Below, piece after piece: positions 26,458-35,450 of a stretch of 64,000 nucleotides of DNA. The stretch is from Marinobacter nitratireducens (GTDB lineage Bacteria > Pseudomonadota > Gammaproteobacteria > Pseudomonadales > Oleiphilaceae). Each line of letters begins with the position of its first letter. The first letter of the stretch is position 1. Under the pieces are notes generated by a model that worked only from the letters and a program-made list of their open reading frames with translations, had not been told where the DNA came from and did no database searches. Where the stretch lies: assembly GCF_000708045.1 (NCBI RefSeq), contig NZ_ANIE01000009.1:310001-374000 (forward strand), given 5' to 3'. The position numbers and the translations under genes were made by a program.

Positions 26458-28731
26458 TCAGGCTGCCCTCAACTTCCTGGCTGCTGCCACCATATGGGTC
26501 AGTGCCGGCACGACTTCCTCCCATTGCCGGGTTTTCAGGCCGCAGTCCGGATTGACCCATAATCGTTCCGCAGGAATACGTTTCGCCGCCTCTTTCATCA
26601 GACTGACGACCTGCTCCTCGGAAGGAATGTTGGGGCTGTGGATATCGTAGACCCCGGGGCCAATCTCATTCGGGTAGTCGAACCGGTCGAACACATCTAG
26701 CAGCTCCATATCCGACCGGGACGTCTCAATGGTGATCACGTCGGCGTCCATTCGGGCGATGGCATTGATGATGTCATTGAATTCCGAGTAACACATGTGG
26801 GTGTGGATCTGAGTGTCGTCCTTCACACCGTTCGCGCTGATCCGGAAACACTCGACTGCCCAGTCCAGGTAGGCCTGCCACTCTGAGCGACGCAACGGCA
26901 GGCCCTCCCGCAGCGCCGCTTCGTCAATCTGGATAATGCTGACGCCAGCCGCCTCGAGATCCAGGACTTCCTGGCGTATGGCCAAAGCCAGCTGTTTGCA
27001 GCTCTCGCTACGAGGCTGGTCGTCCCGTACGAAGGACCAGTTGAGAATGGTCACCGGACCGGTGAGCATGCCTTTCATCGGTTTGTCGGTGAGGGATTGG
27101 GCGTATCGTATCCAATTCACGGTCATGGCCTTGGGTCGGCTGATGTCGCCAAACAGAATGGGCGGTTTCACGCAGCGCGAACCGTAAGACTGCACCCAAC
27201 CGAACCGGGTGAAGGCAAAGCCATCAAGCTGTTCACCGAAGTACTCGACCATGTCATTGCGTTCGGCCTCCCCATGCACAAGCACATCGAGCCCAAGCTT
27301 CTCCTGCTCACGGATGGCGTACTCGATCTCCGACTTCATCCGTTGCTCGTAGGCTGAGGCCGAGAGCTCCTGTTTCCGGAATGCCTGCCGGGCCTGGCGG
27401 ATGTTCGGGGTTTGCGGGAAAGAGCCTATGGTCGTGGTCGGGAAATCAGGCAGGTTCAGGCGTGCAGATTGTGCCCGGGCCCGATCGGGATAGGGGCTCT
27501 GGCGCTGTCCCAGAGCGGTGTCAGCACAAGCTATGGCCTCCCGGACCGCCGGGTTGTGGACCCGGTTTGACTGCTTTCGGGCGGCGATAGCTTTCTGGTT
27601 ATTCGCCAGGGCCTCGGCCACGGCGTTGCGACCTTCGTTGATTGCCCGGCCTAGAAGAACCACCTCATCGATTTTCTGTTGCGCGAAGGCCAGCCATTGG
27701 CGAAGGTCGTGGTCCAGATTTTCTTCGCTGTCCAGGTCAACGGGAACGTGTAGCAGGGAACAGGAGGGGGCAATCCACAGCCGTTCGCTCAGACGCTGCG
27801 CCAGCGGTTCGAGCCAGTCAAGAACCGTGTTGAGATCGGTTTTCCAGATGTTACGACCATCAACCACGCCGAGCGACAGGACTTTGTGGGCGGGCAGCCA
27901 GTCAGCGACCCGGGCAACTTCCTCGGGGGCCCGAACCGCGTCAATGTGGAGTCCGGCGACCGGCAGGTTGCAGGCCTGTTGAAGATTCTCGCGGAGACCG
28001 CCGAAATAGTTGGTGAGCAACAGCTTCGGTCGATTCGCTTTGAGGGTGTGGTATGCCGTTTCCAGTGCCTGTTTCCAGGCTGGCTCCAGCTCGGTGGACA
28101 GCACGGGTTCGTCGACCTGAACCCATTCGGCACCGGCATCCGCCAACTGCTCCAGCAGTTGGCTGTATAGCGGCAACAGGGATTCCAGCAGATCCAGCGG
28201 TTTGGAGTCGTCTTTTTCCTTGCAGAGCCACAGATAGGTGACCGGGCCGATGATGACCGGTTTCGCGTTGATGCCGTCCGCCCTGGCTTCCGACAATTGG
28301 GCCAGCAGGCGATTCGGGTTCAGTGTAAAGCGGGTCTCGCGAGTGACTTCCGGTACGATGAAATGGTAATTGGTATCAAACCACTTGGTCATTTCGCCCG
28401 CGTGCACACCGCCGCAGCCACAGTCCGGTGCTGAGCGGCCCCGGGCGACACGGAAGTAGTTATCGAGTTCACTCCCCTCCAGACTGGCAACCCGCTCAGG
28501 CAAATGGCCCAGGGTAAAGCTCATGTCCAGTACCTGGTCATAGAGTGAAAAGTCGCCAACCGGCTGCAGGTCCAGGCCACTCTGGATAAGCCGGTTGGTC
28601 TGCCGGATTTGCCCGGCGACAGCCTGTAAATCCCGTTCTTCAGACAGTCCCTTCCAGTAGCCTTCAAGAGCAAATTTCAGTTCCCGGCGTGCGCCGATGC
28701 GTGGGAATCCAAGGTTGTGAATCCTTGCCAT
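26458..28731 (-). CDS. metE: Cobalamin-independent methionine synthase
   Basis: 757 residues, the normal length. The N-terminus [22 protein letters not shown] and the C-terminal barrel [15 protein letters not shown] are typical. The zinc ligands align with the E. coli enzyme with an offset of four: His645 and Cys647 (HTHMCYSE), Glu669 (TIETSRS) and Cys730 (NPDCGLKTR). It transfers a methyl group from methyl-tetrahydrofolate triglutamate to homocysteine. A GGAGG eight bases upstream supports the start. metR is divergent, with a MetR-type site between. Confidence 0.97.
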   Translation of the reverse strand: MARIHNLGFPRIGARRELKFALEGYWKGLSEERDLQAVAGQIRQTNRLIQSGLDLQPVGDFSLYDQVLDMSFTLGHLPERVASLEGSELDNYFRVARGRSAPDCGCGGVHAGEMTKWFDTNYHFIVPEVTRETRFTLNPNRLLAQLSEARADGINAKPVIIGPVTYLWLCKEKDDSKPLDLLESLLPLYSQLLEQLADAGAEWVQVDEPVLSTELEPAWKQALETAYHTLKANRPKLLLTNYFGGLRENLQQACNLPVAGLHIDAVRAPEEVARVADWLPAHKVLSLGVVDGRNIWKTDLNTVLDWLEPLAQRLSERLWIAPSCSLLHVPVDLDSEENLDHDLRQWLAFAQQKIDEVVLLGRAINEGRNAVAEALANNQKAIAARKQSNRVHNPAVREAIACADTALGQRQSPYPDRARAQSARLNLPDFPTTTIGSFPQTPNIRQARQAFRKQELSASAYEQRMKSEIEYAIREQEKLGLDVLVHGEAERNDMVEYFGEQLDGFAFTRFGWVQSYGSRCVKPPILFGDISRPKAMTVNWIRYAQSLTDKPMKGMLTGPVTILNWSFVRDDQPRSESCKQLALAIRQEVLDLEAAGVSIIQIDEAALREGLPLRRSEWQAYLDWAVECFRISANGVKDDTQIHTHMCYSEFNDIINAIARMDADVITIETSRSDMELLDVFDRFDYPNEIGPGVYDIHSPNIPSEEQVVSLMKEAAKRIPAERLWVNPDCGLKTRQWEEVVPALTHMVAAARKLRAA

Positions 28732-28782
28732 GTCATATCCTCCAAATCGTAAGGAGGCCAGATTAGGAGAAATAAGACATGA

Positions 28783-28801
28783 GAAATAATGTTATTATTT
28801 C
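28783..28801. promoter_or_regulatory. Inverted repeat in the metE-metR intergenic region
   Basis: GAAATAAT-GTT-ATTATTTC, perfect eight-base arms, lies 52-70 nt upstream of metE and next to the MetR-like site. It may be a second MetR-binding or AT-rich promoter element. Confidence 0.5.
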
Positions 28802-28810
28802 ATTTTTCCA

Positions 28811-28823
28811 TGAAATCTGTTCA
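28811..28823. promoter_or_regulatory. MetR-binding site
   Basis: TGAAATCTGTTCA fits the MetR consensus TGAA-N5-TTCA exactly. It lies between the divergent metE and metR genes, 80 nt from metE and 11 nt from metR, where it could activate metE and repress metR. Confidence 0.8.
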
Positions 28824-28834
28824 TGTGGTGTTCC

Positions 28835-29740
28835 ATGATTGAACGTACGCACCTGAGGATTTTCAGAGAGATTGATCGCCAGGGGTCCCTGACGGCGGCG
28901 GCCGAGAGTCTGCACCTGACCCAGTCCGCCTTGAGCCATACCATTCGCAAACTGGAGGAGCGTGTGGGTACAGCCCTCTGGCGCCGGGAAGGGCGCCAGC
29001 TGCGACCAACCCAGGCGGGGGAGTATCTGCTGCGGGAGTCATTGCGGTTGTTACCCCAGCTTGAGCGGATCGACGAGGTACTGGCCGGCTACGCTGCCGG
29101 CGAGCAGGGTACGCTCCGCATCGGCATGGAGTGTCATCCCTGCTACCAGTGGCTCCTGAAAGTGGTTGATCCCTTTCTGGCTGAGTGGCCGGGGGTGGAT
29201 GTGGATGTGAAACAGGAGTTTCAGTTCGGTGGTGTGGCGGCGTTGTTCAATCACGATATCGACATTCTGGTGACGCCGGATCCGATCGAGAAGAAAGGTA
29301 TTCAGTTCGAGCCGGTGTTTCCCTACGAGCAGGTGTTGGTGGTGAGTCGGGATAGTGCGTTGGCGAGGCTTGAGCAGGCAGAACCGCATCACCTTTCAGA
29401 TCAGGTGTTGTATACCTACCCGGTGGCGGTGGAACGCCTGGATATTTTTCAGCAGTTTCTGTTGCCGGCCCAAAGTAGCCCTCGGAAACATAAAACCGTG
29501 GAGGCTACCGAGATCATGCTGCAGATGGTAGCGGCGAATCGCGGGGTAGCGACTTTACCTCAGTGGTTGGTGGAGGAGTATTCGAAGCAACTACCCATCG
29601 CATCGGTCCGGCTTGGGCGAGGGGGGATTCACAAACACATTCACCTTGGAACCCGCACCGATGAGGCGCGAAGTTCCTTCGGTGAATCCTTTCTGGCCCT
29701 GGCTTTTCAGAGCGCCGGAGTGGGGAAGGTTTCGACGTGA
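28835..29740 (+). CDS. metR: LysR-type regulator of methionine synthesis
   Basis: 301 residues from the ATG aligning with E. coli MetR (MIExxHL). The N-terminal helix-turn-helix is GSLTAAAESLHLTQSALSHTIRKLEERVG and the ligand domain has GMECHPCYQWL (MetR-type ECHxCxQWL), which probably senses homocysteine. It is divergent from metE. A second ATG four codons earlier is possible. No clear ribosome-binding site is seen for either. Confidence 0.93.
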   Translation: MIERTHLRIFREIDRQGSLTAAAESLHLTQSALSHTIRKLEERVGTALWRREGRQLRPTQAGEYLLRESLRLLPQLERIDEVLAGYAAGEQGTLRIGMECHPCYQWLLKVVDPFLAEWPGVDVDVKQEFQFGGVAALFNHDIDILVTPDPIEKKGIQFEPVFPYEQVLVVSRDSALARLEQAEPHHLSDQVLYTYPVAVERLDIFQQFLLPAQSSPRKHKTVEATEIMLQMVAANRGVATLPQWLVEEYSKQLPIASVRLGRGGIHKHIHLGTRTDEARSSFGESFLALAFQSAGVGKVST

Positions 29741-29753
29741 TGTATCTCTGAGC

Positions 29754-30344
29754 TCACTTCGTCGCTGGCTGCTTTGATGGCGCTCGGCTTTGGGACCCAA
29801 TATAGAGGTAATTGCTGTGCCACTGGCGGTATGACTTCTTTGGATTCAGGTTCTCTACCGACACTACAAGCCCTGGGGCTTCGCTTGACGTGAACCGTGT
29901 CGCTTCTCCCAGGGGGACTCCGTCTCGCTCCCGCTTGATGGTCTCCCGGGTCCATCCGCTTCCCAGGCATTGCGAGACAAATCCCACGCTGGATTGATAG
30001 CGTTCGGCTGCCACTTCCGCGGCAAGGGCATTTGCAGTGCAGACATAGGCGTGATCACCGCCCGACCAGGACCAGATTTCGCAATGTCCCTTGACGAGCT
30101 GTTCTTTGGCCCGGAACAGGGTGACGGAGTGATAGTCATTTCCGGCGCCGCGATACTTTTCAAAACCGCTTGGGTAATCGTCAACGATATTGCTCAGGCT
30201 CGTGCATGGATCAGTAACCCCTACTGATAGAGGGCCATTGTTTGCACAGGCGACCAGGGTAAGGGAGATCATGCCGATAGCCAGGTGCTGAGCTGACGTT
30301 GTAACGGCTCCTTTGTGCCGCTGAACTGGTTTGCCGATTCCCAT
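29754..30344 (-). CDS. Hypothetical lipoprotein
   Basis: 196 residues with AAGGAG seven bases before the ATG. A longish N-terminal segment ends in the lipobox LTLVAC (Cys33, then Ala), so the mature protein is probably lipid-anchored. Four further cysteines (PCTSLS, KGHCEIW, YVCTAN, SQCLGSG) could form disulfides in the periplasm. No family is recognised. It is convergent with metR and has no clear partners. Confidence 0.65.
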   Translation of the reverse strand: MGIGKPVQRHKGAVTTSAQHLAIGMISLTLVACANNGPLSVGVTDPCTSLSNIVDDYPSGFEKYRGAGNDYHSVTLFRAKEQLVKGHCEIWSWSGGDHAYVCTANALAAEVAAERYQSSVGFVSQCLGSGWTRETIKRERDGVPLGEATRFTSSEAPGLVVSVENLNPKKSYRQWHSNYLYIGSQSRAPSKQPATK

Positions 30345-30482
30345 TCTTAATCTCCTTGATGGTGGGAATGCTTGGGTGACCTTGAAGCAATATCTCAGAA
30401 GATCATGGCGTTTCAGTAGGATAGATGATTTTCTCGGCTCAGTGTCAGATTTCGGCGCTGCTGTTGAACGTCAACGAGGCAT

Positions 30483-31496
30483 TCAATTCTGAAGTTGCTT
30501 GCGATAGGTTTTTGGGGTTACCCCGAACCATTCTTTGCAGGCCCGGCTGAGCGCTGACTGCTCGGAGTAGCCGAGCAGGCCGGTAATCTGACTGAGCCCG
30601 AGGTTGGGTTCCATAAAGTACTGCCTGGCCAGACGGATACGTTCTTCGTTGAGTAACTGCTCGTAGGTCACCCCTTCTTCTGCCAGCTTCCGCTGTAAGG
30701 TGCGCTTGTGCATCGCAAGATGGGAGGCAATGGCGCCGCTGCTGCATTGCCCAGTGGGCAATAAAGTGTTGATCAGCCGGGTGACATCTTCCGACAGTGA
30801 GTGGGCATTGGGAGCCTGCTGGGAATCCAGGTATTGCTTGGCCATTTGCCATGTCTGGTGATCGGCGCTGGTGAGGGGAAGCGTCGCGATCGATGCGGGC
30901 AGATAAAGCCCGAGCACGGGGCGTTCGAATCTCGCAATACACCGGTAGACCGCATGGTAGTCTGCCTGATCTGCTATCTGTGTGTGGGGGAAATCGACAG
31001 CCAATGGCCGGAATGTCTCCCCGCACAACAGTTTCATGACCTGCACGGCATTGGCGATGGTGAGTTCTCGAGATTGTCGTCGGTACGCCTCGCCTTCACT
31101 ATCGATGTTAAACGCCAATCGAAACGCTGAGGTCCCATCGAAATCAACCGGTTCAAAGGCCATCGACAGAGCCGGGGCATGCAGGTGCAGGTAACCTGCA
31201 ATACTCTGGATCGCTTCTCCCACTGTCAGAGAGCTGCGAGCAATCACTGAAATGGGGCCGAGAATATCGAGTCCCTGATAGTTTGCGAGCATCATCCCGA
31301 AGGCCGGGTCGTTCAGTTCCGCCGATGTGTCTTCCAGCAATGCGTTCAGGTGCTTGAATACCAGGAAGGATTGGTCGTCCCGTTGTTCCGCTGGCGGGAT
31401 ATGGTGACGGGCCAGTAACGGGATCGGATCACCGCCTTTGCTTCTGACCAGTTCGTCATACCCCCACAGGTTTGTGGCCCGGATAAGACTGGACAC
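30483..31496 (-). CDS. AraC-family regulator with arabinose_bd-type ligand domain (OruR-like)
   Basis: 337 residues from GTG, with GGAGG close upstream. Residues about 20-200 form the all-alpha/beta ligand domain of the OruR/ArgR AraC group (LGPISVIARSSLTVGEAIQSIAGYLHLH). The C-terminal HTH contains AIASHLAMHKRTLQRKLAEEGVTYEQLL and ITGLLGYSEQSALSRACKEWFGVTPK. It is divergent from almA with 172 nt between and is a natural candidate to control the alkane genes. The effector is unknown. Confidence 0.83.
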   Translation of the reverse strand: MSSLIRATNLWGYDELVRSKGGDPIPLLARHHIPPAEQRDDQSFLVFKHLNALLEDTSAELNDPAFGMMLANYQGLDILGPISVIARSSLTVGEAIQSIAGYLHLHAPALSMAFEPVDFDGTSAFRLAFNIDSEGEAYRRQSRELTIANAVQVMKLLCGETFRPLAVDFPHTQIADQADYHAVYRCIARFERPVLGLYLPASIATLPLTSADHQTWQMAKQYLDSQQAPNAHSLSEDVTRLINTLLPTGQCSSGAIASHLAMHKRTLQRKLAEEGVTYEQLLNEERIRLARQYFMEPNLGLSQITGLLGYSEQSALSRACKEWFGVTPKTYRKQLQN

Positions 31497-31668
31497 GCGC
31501 CCTCCGAATGATTTTTGTTGTTTCGTCGGCTTTTGGCTGGAGCTTTCTTTGAGTTATATCAAATGTCGCGATTCGTCAAAAATATGTCCGTATCCGGCAA
31601 TATTGTCAAGCGCGGGATTTGGCATCGTACGAGCGTCAAGTCGTGAAACCAAAAACAAGGAAAACGCT

Positions 31669-33171
31669 ATGACCGCTCAGCACTTCGACCTCATTATCAT
31701 TGGCGCGGGCCTATCCGGTATAGGAAGTGCCTGCCGTATTGCCGAGAAGTACCCGAACAAGAGTATGGCCATTCTTGAGCGCCGAGAGGCGATGGGGGGA
31801 ACGTGGGATCTGTTCCGATATCCGGGTATTCGCTCAGACTCTGATATGGCCAGCTTTGGCTACAACTTTAAACCCTGGTACTCCGATCAGGTGCTGGCGA
31901 AGGGCGGGGATATCCGGAACTATGTGGCGGAGACGGCGCGAGAGTTCGGGATTCAGGATAAGGTCCATTACGGTCTGAAAATTACCAGTGCGGACTGGTC
32001 GGGTGATGACCAACGTTGGACGGTAACGGCTATCCATGAGAAGAGTGGAGAACTCCGCCATTTCACCTGCAACTTCATGCTCAACTGCGCCGGATACTAC
32101 AACTTCGATCAGGGCTATCGTCCCGACTTTGAAGGCCAGGAAAACTTCAGGGGCGAGATTGTTCACCCCCAGTTCTGGCCGGAAAACCTGGAATACGCCG
32201 GTAAGAAGGTCGTTGTCATCGGAAGCGGCGCCACCGCTATTACCGTGGTTCCGGCAATGGCGGAGAAAGCGGCAAGTGTGACGATGTTGCAGCGCTCGCC
32301 CAGTTACATCATGGCGATGCCGGACACCGACAGGATCTCCATGGTTCTGAATACATTCCTGCCGAAGAAGACTGTCTTCAAAATGGCCCGCAAACGCAAC
32401 ATCCTGTTCCAGCGTGGTCTCTACCTGGCCTGCGAAAAATGGCCTAATGCCATGCGCAAGGTCATGCTTGGGCATATGCGCCGACAGGTGGGGCCGAACG
32501 TCGACATGCGTCACTTCACACCGAAGTACAATCCCTGGGAACAGCGCCTGTGCGCGGCACCGGATGGTGATTTCTTCAAAAGCCTGCGTTCAGGCAAGAG
32601 TCATATCGTGACGGATCAAATTGATCACTTCTCGGAGAACGGCATCGTGCTCAAGTCCGGCCAGGAGCTGGAAGCGGATATCGTCGTGACTGCAACGGGT
32701 CTGGACGTTCAGTTGATGGGCGGCCTGCAGCTGAAGCTGGATGGTAAAGATGTGGATATGCCCAAGAAGCTGATCTACAAGGGGATTATGATGCAGGATG
32801 TGCCCAACTATGGCTGGATTTTCGGGTACACCAATGCACCGTGGACTCTGAAATGTGATATCGGAGGCCAGTACATCTGCCGTCTGTTTGATCTGATGGA
32901 AAAGCGCGGTGCCAGGGTGGTGCGCCCTGTCGACCTTGAGGGCAATGAAACCGGGGTAGGCATGCTGGACGGGTTTGCTCCCGGCTACATCATGCGCGCC
33001 AAGGATCGTATGCCACGGCAGGGCAGGGAAGGTCCCTGGAAAGTGACGATGCATTACGGCAAGGACAAACAAATGCTGGTGGAAGACCCGGTCGATGATG
33101 GTGTGCTCCAGTTTGAGCAGCCGGAGGCGGCGAACAACAGCAGTAACCGAGCTATGAAGGCCTCGGCCTGA
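31669..33171 (+). CDS. almA: AlmA-type flavin monooxygenase (long-chain alkane oxidation)
   Basis: 500 residues from an ATG with AAGGA upstream. The FAD fold is IIIGAGLSGIGSACRIAEKY, the NADPH fold is VVVIGSGATAITVVPA, and between them FRGEIVHPQFWP is the Baeyer-Villiger/flavin-monooxygenase fingerprint. GGTWDLFRYPGIRSDSDM, QGYRPDFEGQENF and NPWEQRLCAAPDGDFF match the recalled AlmA of Acinetobacter, which is needed for growth on very long n-alkanes. The enzyme may instead be a Baeyer-Villiger oxygenase acting on ketones from subterminal oxidation. The adjacent hydrolase would fit that second view. Confidence 0.82.
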   Translation: MTAQHFDLIIIGAGLSGIGSACRIAEKYPNKSMAILERREAMGGTWDLFRYPGIRSDSDMASFGYNFKPWYSDQVLAKGGDIRNYVAETAREFGIQDKVHYGLKITSADWSGDDQRWTVTAIHEKSGELRHFTCNFMLNCAGYYNFDQGYRPDFEGQENFRGEIVHPQFWPENLEYAGKKVVVIGSGATAITVVPAMAEKAASVTMLQRSPSYIMAMPDTDRISMVLNTFLPKKTVFKMARKRNILFQRGLYLACEKWPNAMRKVMLGHMRRQVGPNVDMRHFTPKYNPWEQRLCAAPDGDFFKSLRSGKSHIVTDQIDHFSENGIVLKSGQELEADIVVTATGLDVQLMGGLQLKLDGKDVDMPKKLIYKGIMMQDVPNYGWIFGYTNAPWTLKCDIGGQYICRLFDLMEKRGARVVRPVDLEGNETGVGMLDGFAPGYIMRAKDRMPRQGREGPWKVTMHYGKDKQMLVEDPVDDGVLQFEQPEAANNSSNRAMKASA

Positions 33172-33193
33172 CAGCCAGTGATCGGGAGATCTG

Positions 33194-33988
33194 ATGATGT
33201 TGACTGACAGCAAACCGCCCGTGGTCATGATCCATGGCATGTGGAGTGATGCGGGCACCATGAAGGACGTTCGTGATGCGTTCTCGCGGGAAGGGTATCA
33301 GGTCGATGCGGTGACCCTTCCCCATCATGGCACCCGCGCTGAGCATACGGAGGCGAGTCGGGCCGCCCTGGCCAGTACCAAGCTTCAGGATTATGTCGCG
33401 TTCCTGACGGACCGTGTCCGGAAACTGGACCGCCCCCCTATTCTGGTCGGGCACTCCATGGGTGGGCTGCTTGCGCAGCTCACGGCGGCCCGGGTGCCCT
33501 GTGAAAGGCTGATTCTGTTGTCGTCCGCTGCACCAGCGGGCATTAATGGGTTGGGTATTTCGGTGTTCCGAACCCTGGGTACCAACCTTCTGCGCTTTCC
33601 TCTGTGGAAAAGTACCACCGAGCTGAAACTGGCAAACGTTCGCTACGGTATCGCCAACTCCCAGAGCGACGACGAGCAGCGGGACATCTATGAGCACTGT
33701 GGCTACGAATCGGGCATGGTGACCTTCCAGATGACGCTGGCGGCGTTTACCAAACGGGTATTCGCCCATGTGCCTCCGGACAGTATTACCTGTCCGGTGC
33801 TCATCATTGGCGGTTCGGAGGACCGTGTGACGCCTTTTAGAATCCAACGAAGCATCGCTCGCCGCTACGGCGACCGATGCCAGTTGGTGGAAATTCCAGG
33901 ATGCTGCCACTGGACGATTGGTGGCCGCTTTTTTGGAGAAATCAGTCAGGTGATGTTTGAGTGGCTGGAGAAGCCCGGAGCAGTGTGA
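33194..33988 (+). CDS. Alpha/beta-hydrolase
   Basis: 264 residues; GGGAG just before the first of two adjacent ATGs. The oxyanion motif is VMIHGMWSDAGTM, the nucleophile elbow is GHSMGG (Ser88), the acid is in GGSEDRVTP and the histidine in CCHWTIGG. It lies 22 nt after almA and probably shares its transcript. An ester made by an AlmA/Baeyer-Villiger step could be its substrate. It overlaps the convergent symporter gene by 47 nt. Confidence 0.8.
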   Translation: MMLTDSKPPVVMIHGMWSDAGTMKDVRDAFSREGYQVDAVTLPHHGTRAEHTEASRAALASTKLQDYVAFLTDRVRKLDRPPILVGHSMGGLLAQLTAARVPCERLILLSSAAPAGINGLGISVFRTLGTNLLRFPLWKSTTELKLANVRYGIANSQSDDEQRDIYEHCGYESGMVTFQMTLAAFTKRVFAHVPPDSITCPVLIIGGSEDRVTPFRIQRSIARRYGDRCQLVEIPGCCHWTIGGRFFGEISQVMFEWLEKPGAV

Positions 33989-35330
33989 GTGCTGTCGCGA
34001 CGGTGGCAGACAATACCAGTGCCCCGACAAAGGGCGCCAGCGTTGGTACTCCGCCCGGGAAGCTGGCAATCTGGATGGCCTCCACCAGACTGCCAGTGAT
34101 CACCCAATCGGGCAGTATGGCTCCGACCAGACCTGCGACGGCTCCGGCCATTGCGGCCTGATGGTTAACCCTGGACCACAAACCCATCAATACCGGAATG
34201 ATCGCGGTCGCGCAGAGCAGGTCAGCAATCAGGAACAGGCGAAGTACCGACGCACCCTGCAACGCCACCAGAATCACCGGCACCATGAGCGCCACGGTTA
34301 TCCAGCGTGCAGCCCTCAGGGTCAGCCCGGATTTCGCGGACACCGCGAGTGACGCAATACCATTCTGCAGTGTGTCAACGGATGAGGCCACCAGGGTGAC
34401 CGCCAGTACCAGCGCTACCGCCCCAAGCCACTGGGGCGCTTCGTTGAGCAGAGCAAAAAACGGAATCGGCGGTGTGCCCAGGTCCAGCCCGGCCATGGCG
34501 GCGCTGATCCCAAGCGCACCAACGGCGGCGACCACGATGATGGTGGTGATGCCACCCAGCGCCGCACCTTTCCAGAGTGACGCCGTATCTCTGGCAGCCC
34601 AGACGCGTTGCCAGTAGCCCTGATGGAACAGGTTGGCGGCGGTCACGGCGAGCACCAGAGTCAGCGCCACACTCACGGCACTCCAGAACGGAATGCCCGG
34701 TAACTCGGCGGACTCCGTGACTGCAGGAAGGTGCTTCCAGTCCACGAAAAACACCGCGGCCAGCAGCGCCATCAGGAGCACCGCCTGCCAGCGATCGGTG
34801 GCCAGGCTGGCCCGTAACCCACCCCAGGCGGTGTAAACCAGGGTGGTCACGGCAACACCGATAATCACCAGCTGCCCGTTCAGGTCAGACAACAGCCCGG
34901 TAATCGCACCAATGGCCGTTAACTCGGCGGCCAGGAAACAGGCCATGTAAAGCACCGAAATCAGGGACACCCAATGCCTCATGCCTTTGCCGAAGCGCTG
35001 GTCGGCAAACTCGCTGATGCTACGGCCCTGCGGCATCTGTTTGCGAATCTGCGGTCCGAGTATGGCGAAGACGATAAAGGGCAGGGCTGCACCCAGCGCA
35101 TAGCCCGCCAGCGCGACCGGGCCTACAAAGGCGCCCACTTCGGGCGGTGCAAAGAGAATCCACGCCCCCATGCCAGAGGCAAGAAATGAAAGGCCAATGG
35201 CCGTGGCACCCTGGCTATTCCGCGCCGTCACGTAATCATCGAGGTTGTCGGATGTTTTACGGGCGCGCAGGCCCAGCCAGGTAAAAAGGCATAAAGCCGC
35301 TAACAGGGCGATGGAGTGGGTCAGGATCAT
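33942..35330 (-). CDS. Sodium:solute symporter (SSS family)
   Basis: 462 residues with about 12-13 membrane segments. The early region SFLASGMGAWILFAPPEVGAF and VYTAWGGLRASLATDRWQAVLLM are typical of SSS proteins such as PutP and proline/urea/pantothenate carriers; ASSVDTLQNGIASL is the sodium-site helix 8. The solute is not identifiable. It is monocistronic on this strand and convergent with the hydrolase gene. Confidence 0.85.
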   Translation of the reverse strand: MILTHSIALLAALCLFTWLGLRARKTSDNLDDYVTARNSQGATAIGLSFLASGMGAWILFAPPEVGAFVGPVALAGYALGAALPFIVFAILGPQIRKQMPQGRSISEFADQRFGKGMRHWVSLISVLYMACFLAAELTAIGAITGLLSDLNGQLVIIGVAVTTLVYTAWGGLRASLATDRWQAVLLMALLAAVFFVDWKHLPAVTESAELPGIPFWSAVSVALTLVLAVTAANLFHQGYWQRVWAARDTASLWKGAALGGITTIIVVAAVGALGISAAMAGLDLGTPPIPFFALLNEAPQWLGAVALVLAVTLVASSVDTLQNGIASLAVSAKSGLTLRAARWITVALMVPVILVALQGASVLRLFLIADLLCATAIIPVLMGLWSRVNHQAAMAGAVAGLVGAILPDWVITGSLVEAIQIASFPGGVPTLAPFVGALVLSATVATALTLLRASPATQTSPD

Positions 35331-35391
35331 GGTTGAGTCACGGTTTGTTGATGTGGGGCAACCATATCAGAGATCACCCGGAACGAAACAG

Positions 35392-35421
35392 AAAAGGCCC
35401 GCGTTTTCACGCAGGCCTTTT
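35392..35421. terminator. Bidirectional terminator of the pnt operon
   Basis: AAAAGGCC and GGCCTTTT with an inner GCG/CGC pair enclose TTTTCA. The stem has AT-rich runs on both sides, so it can work for the mqo-pnt operon (minus strand). It is 27/30 identical to the terminator at 54246-54275. Confidence 0.85.
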
Positions 35422-35450
35422 CAAGGTATGACTGAGACTCAGTCTGTCTG

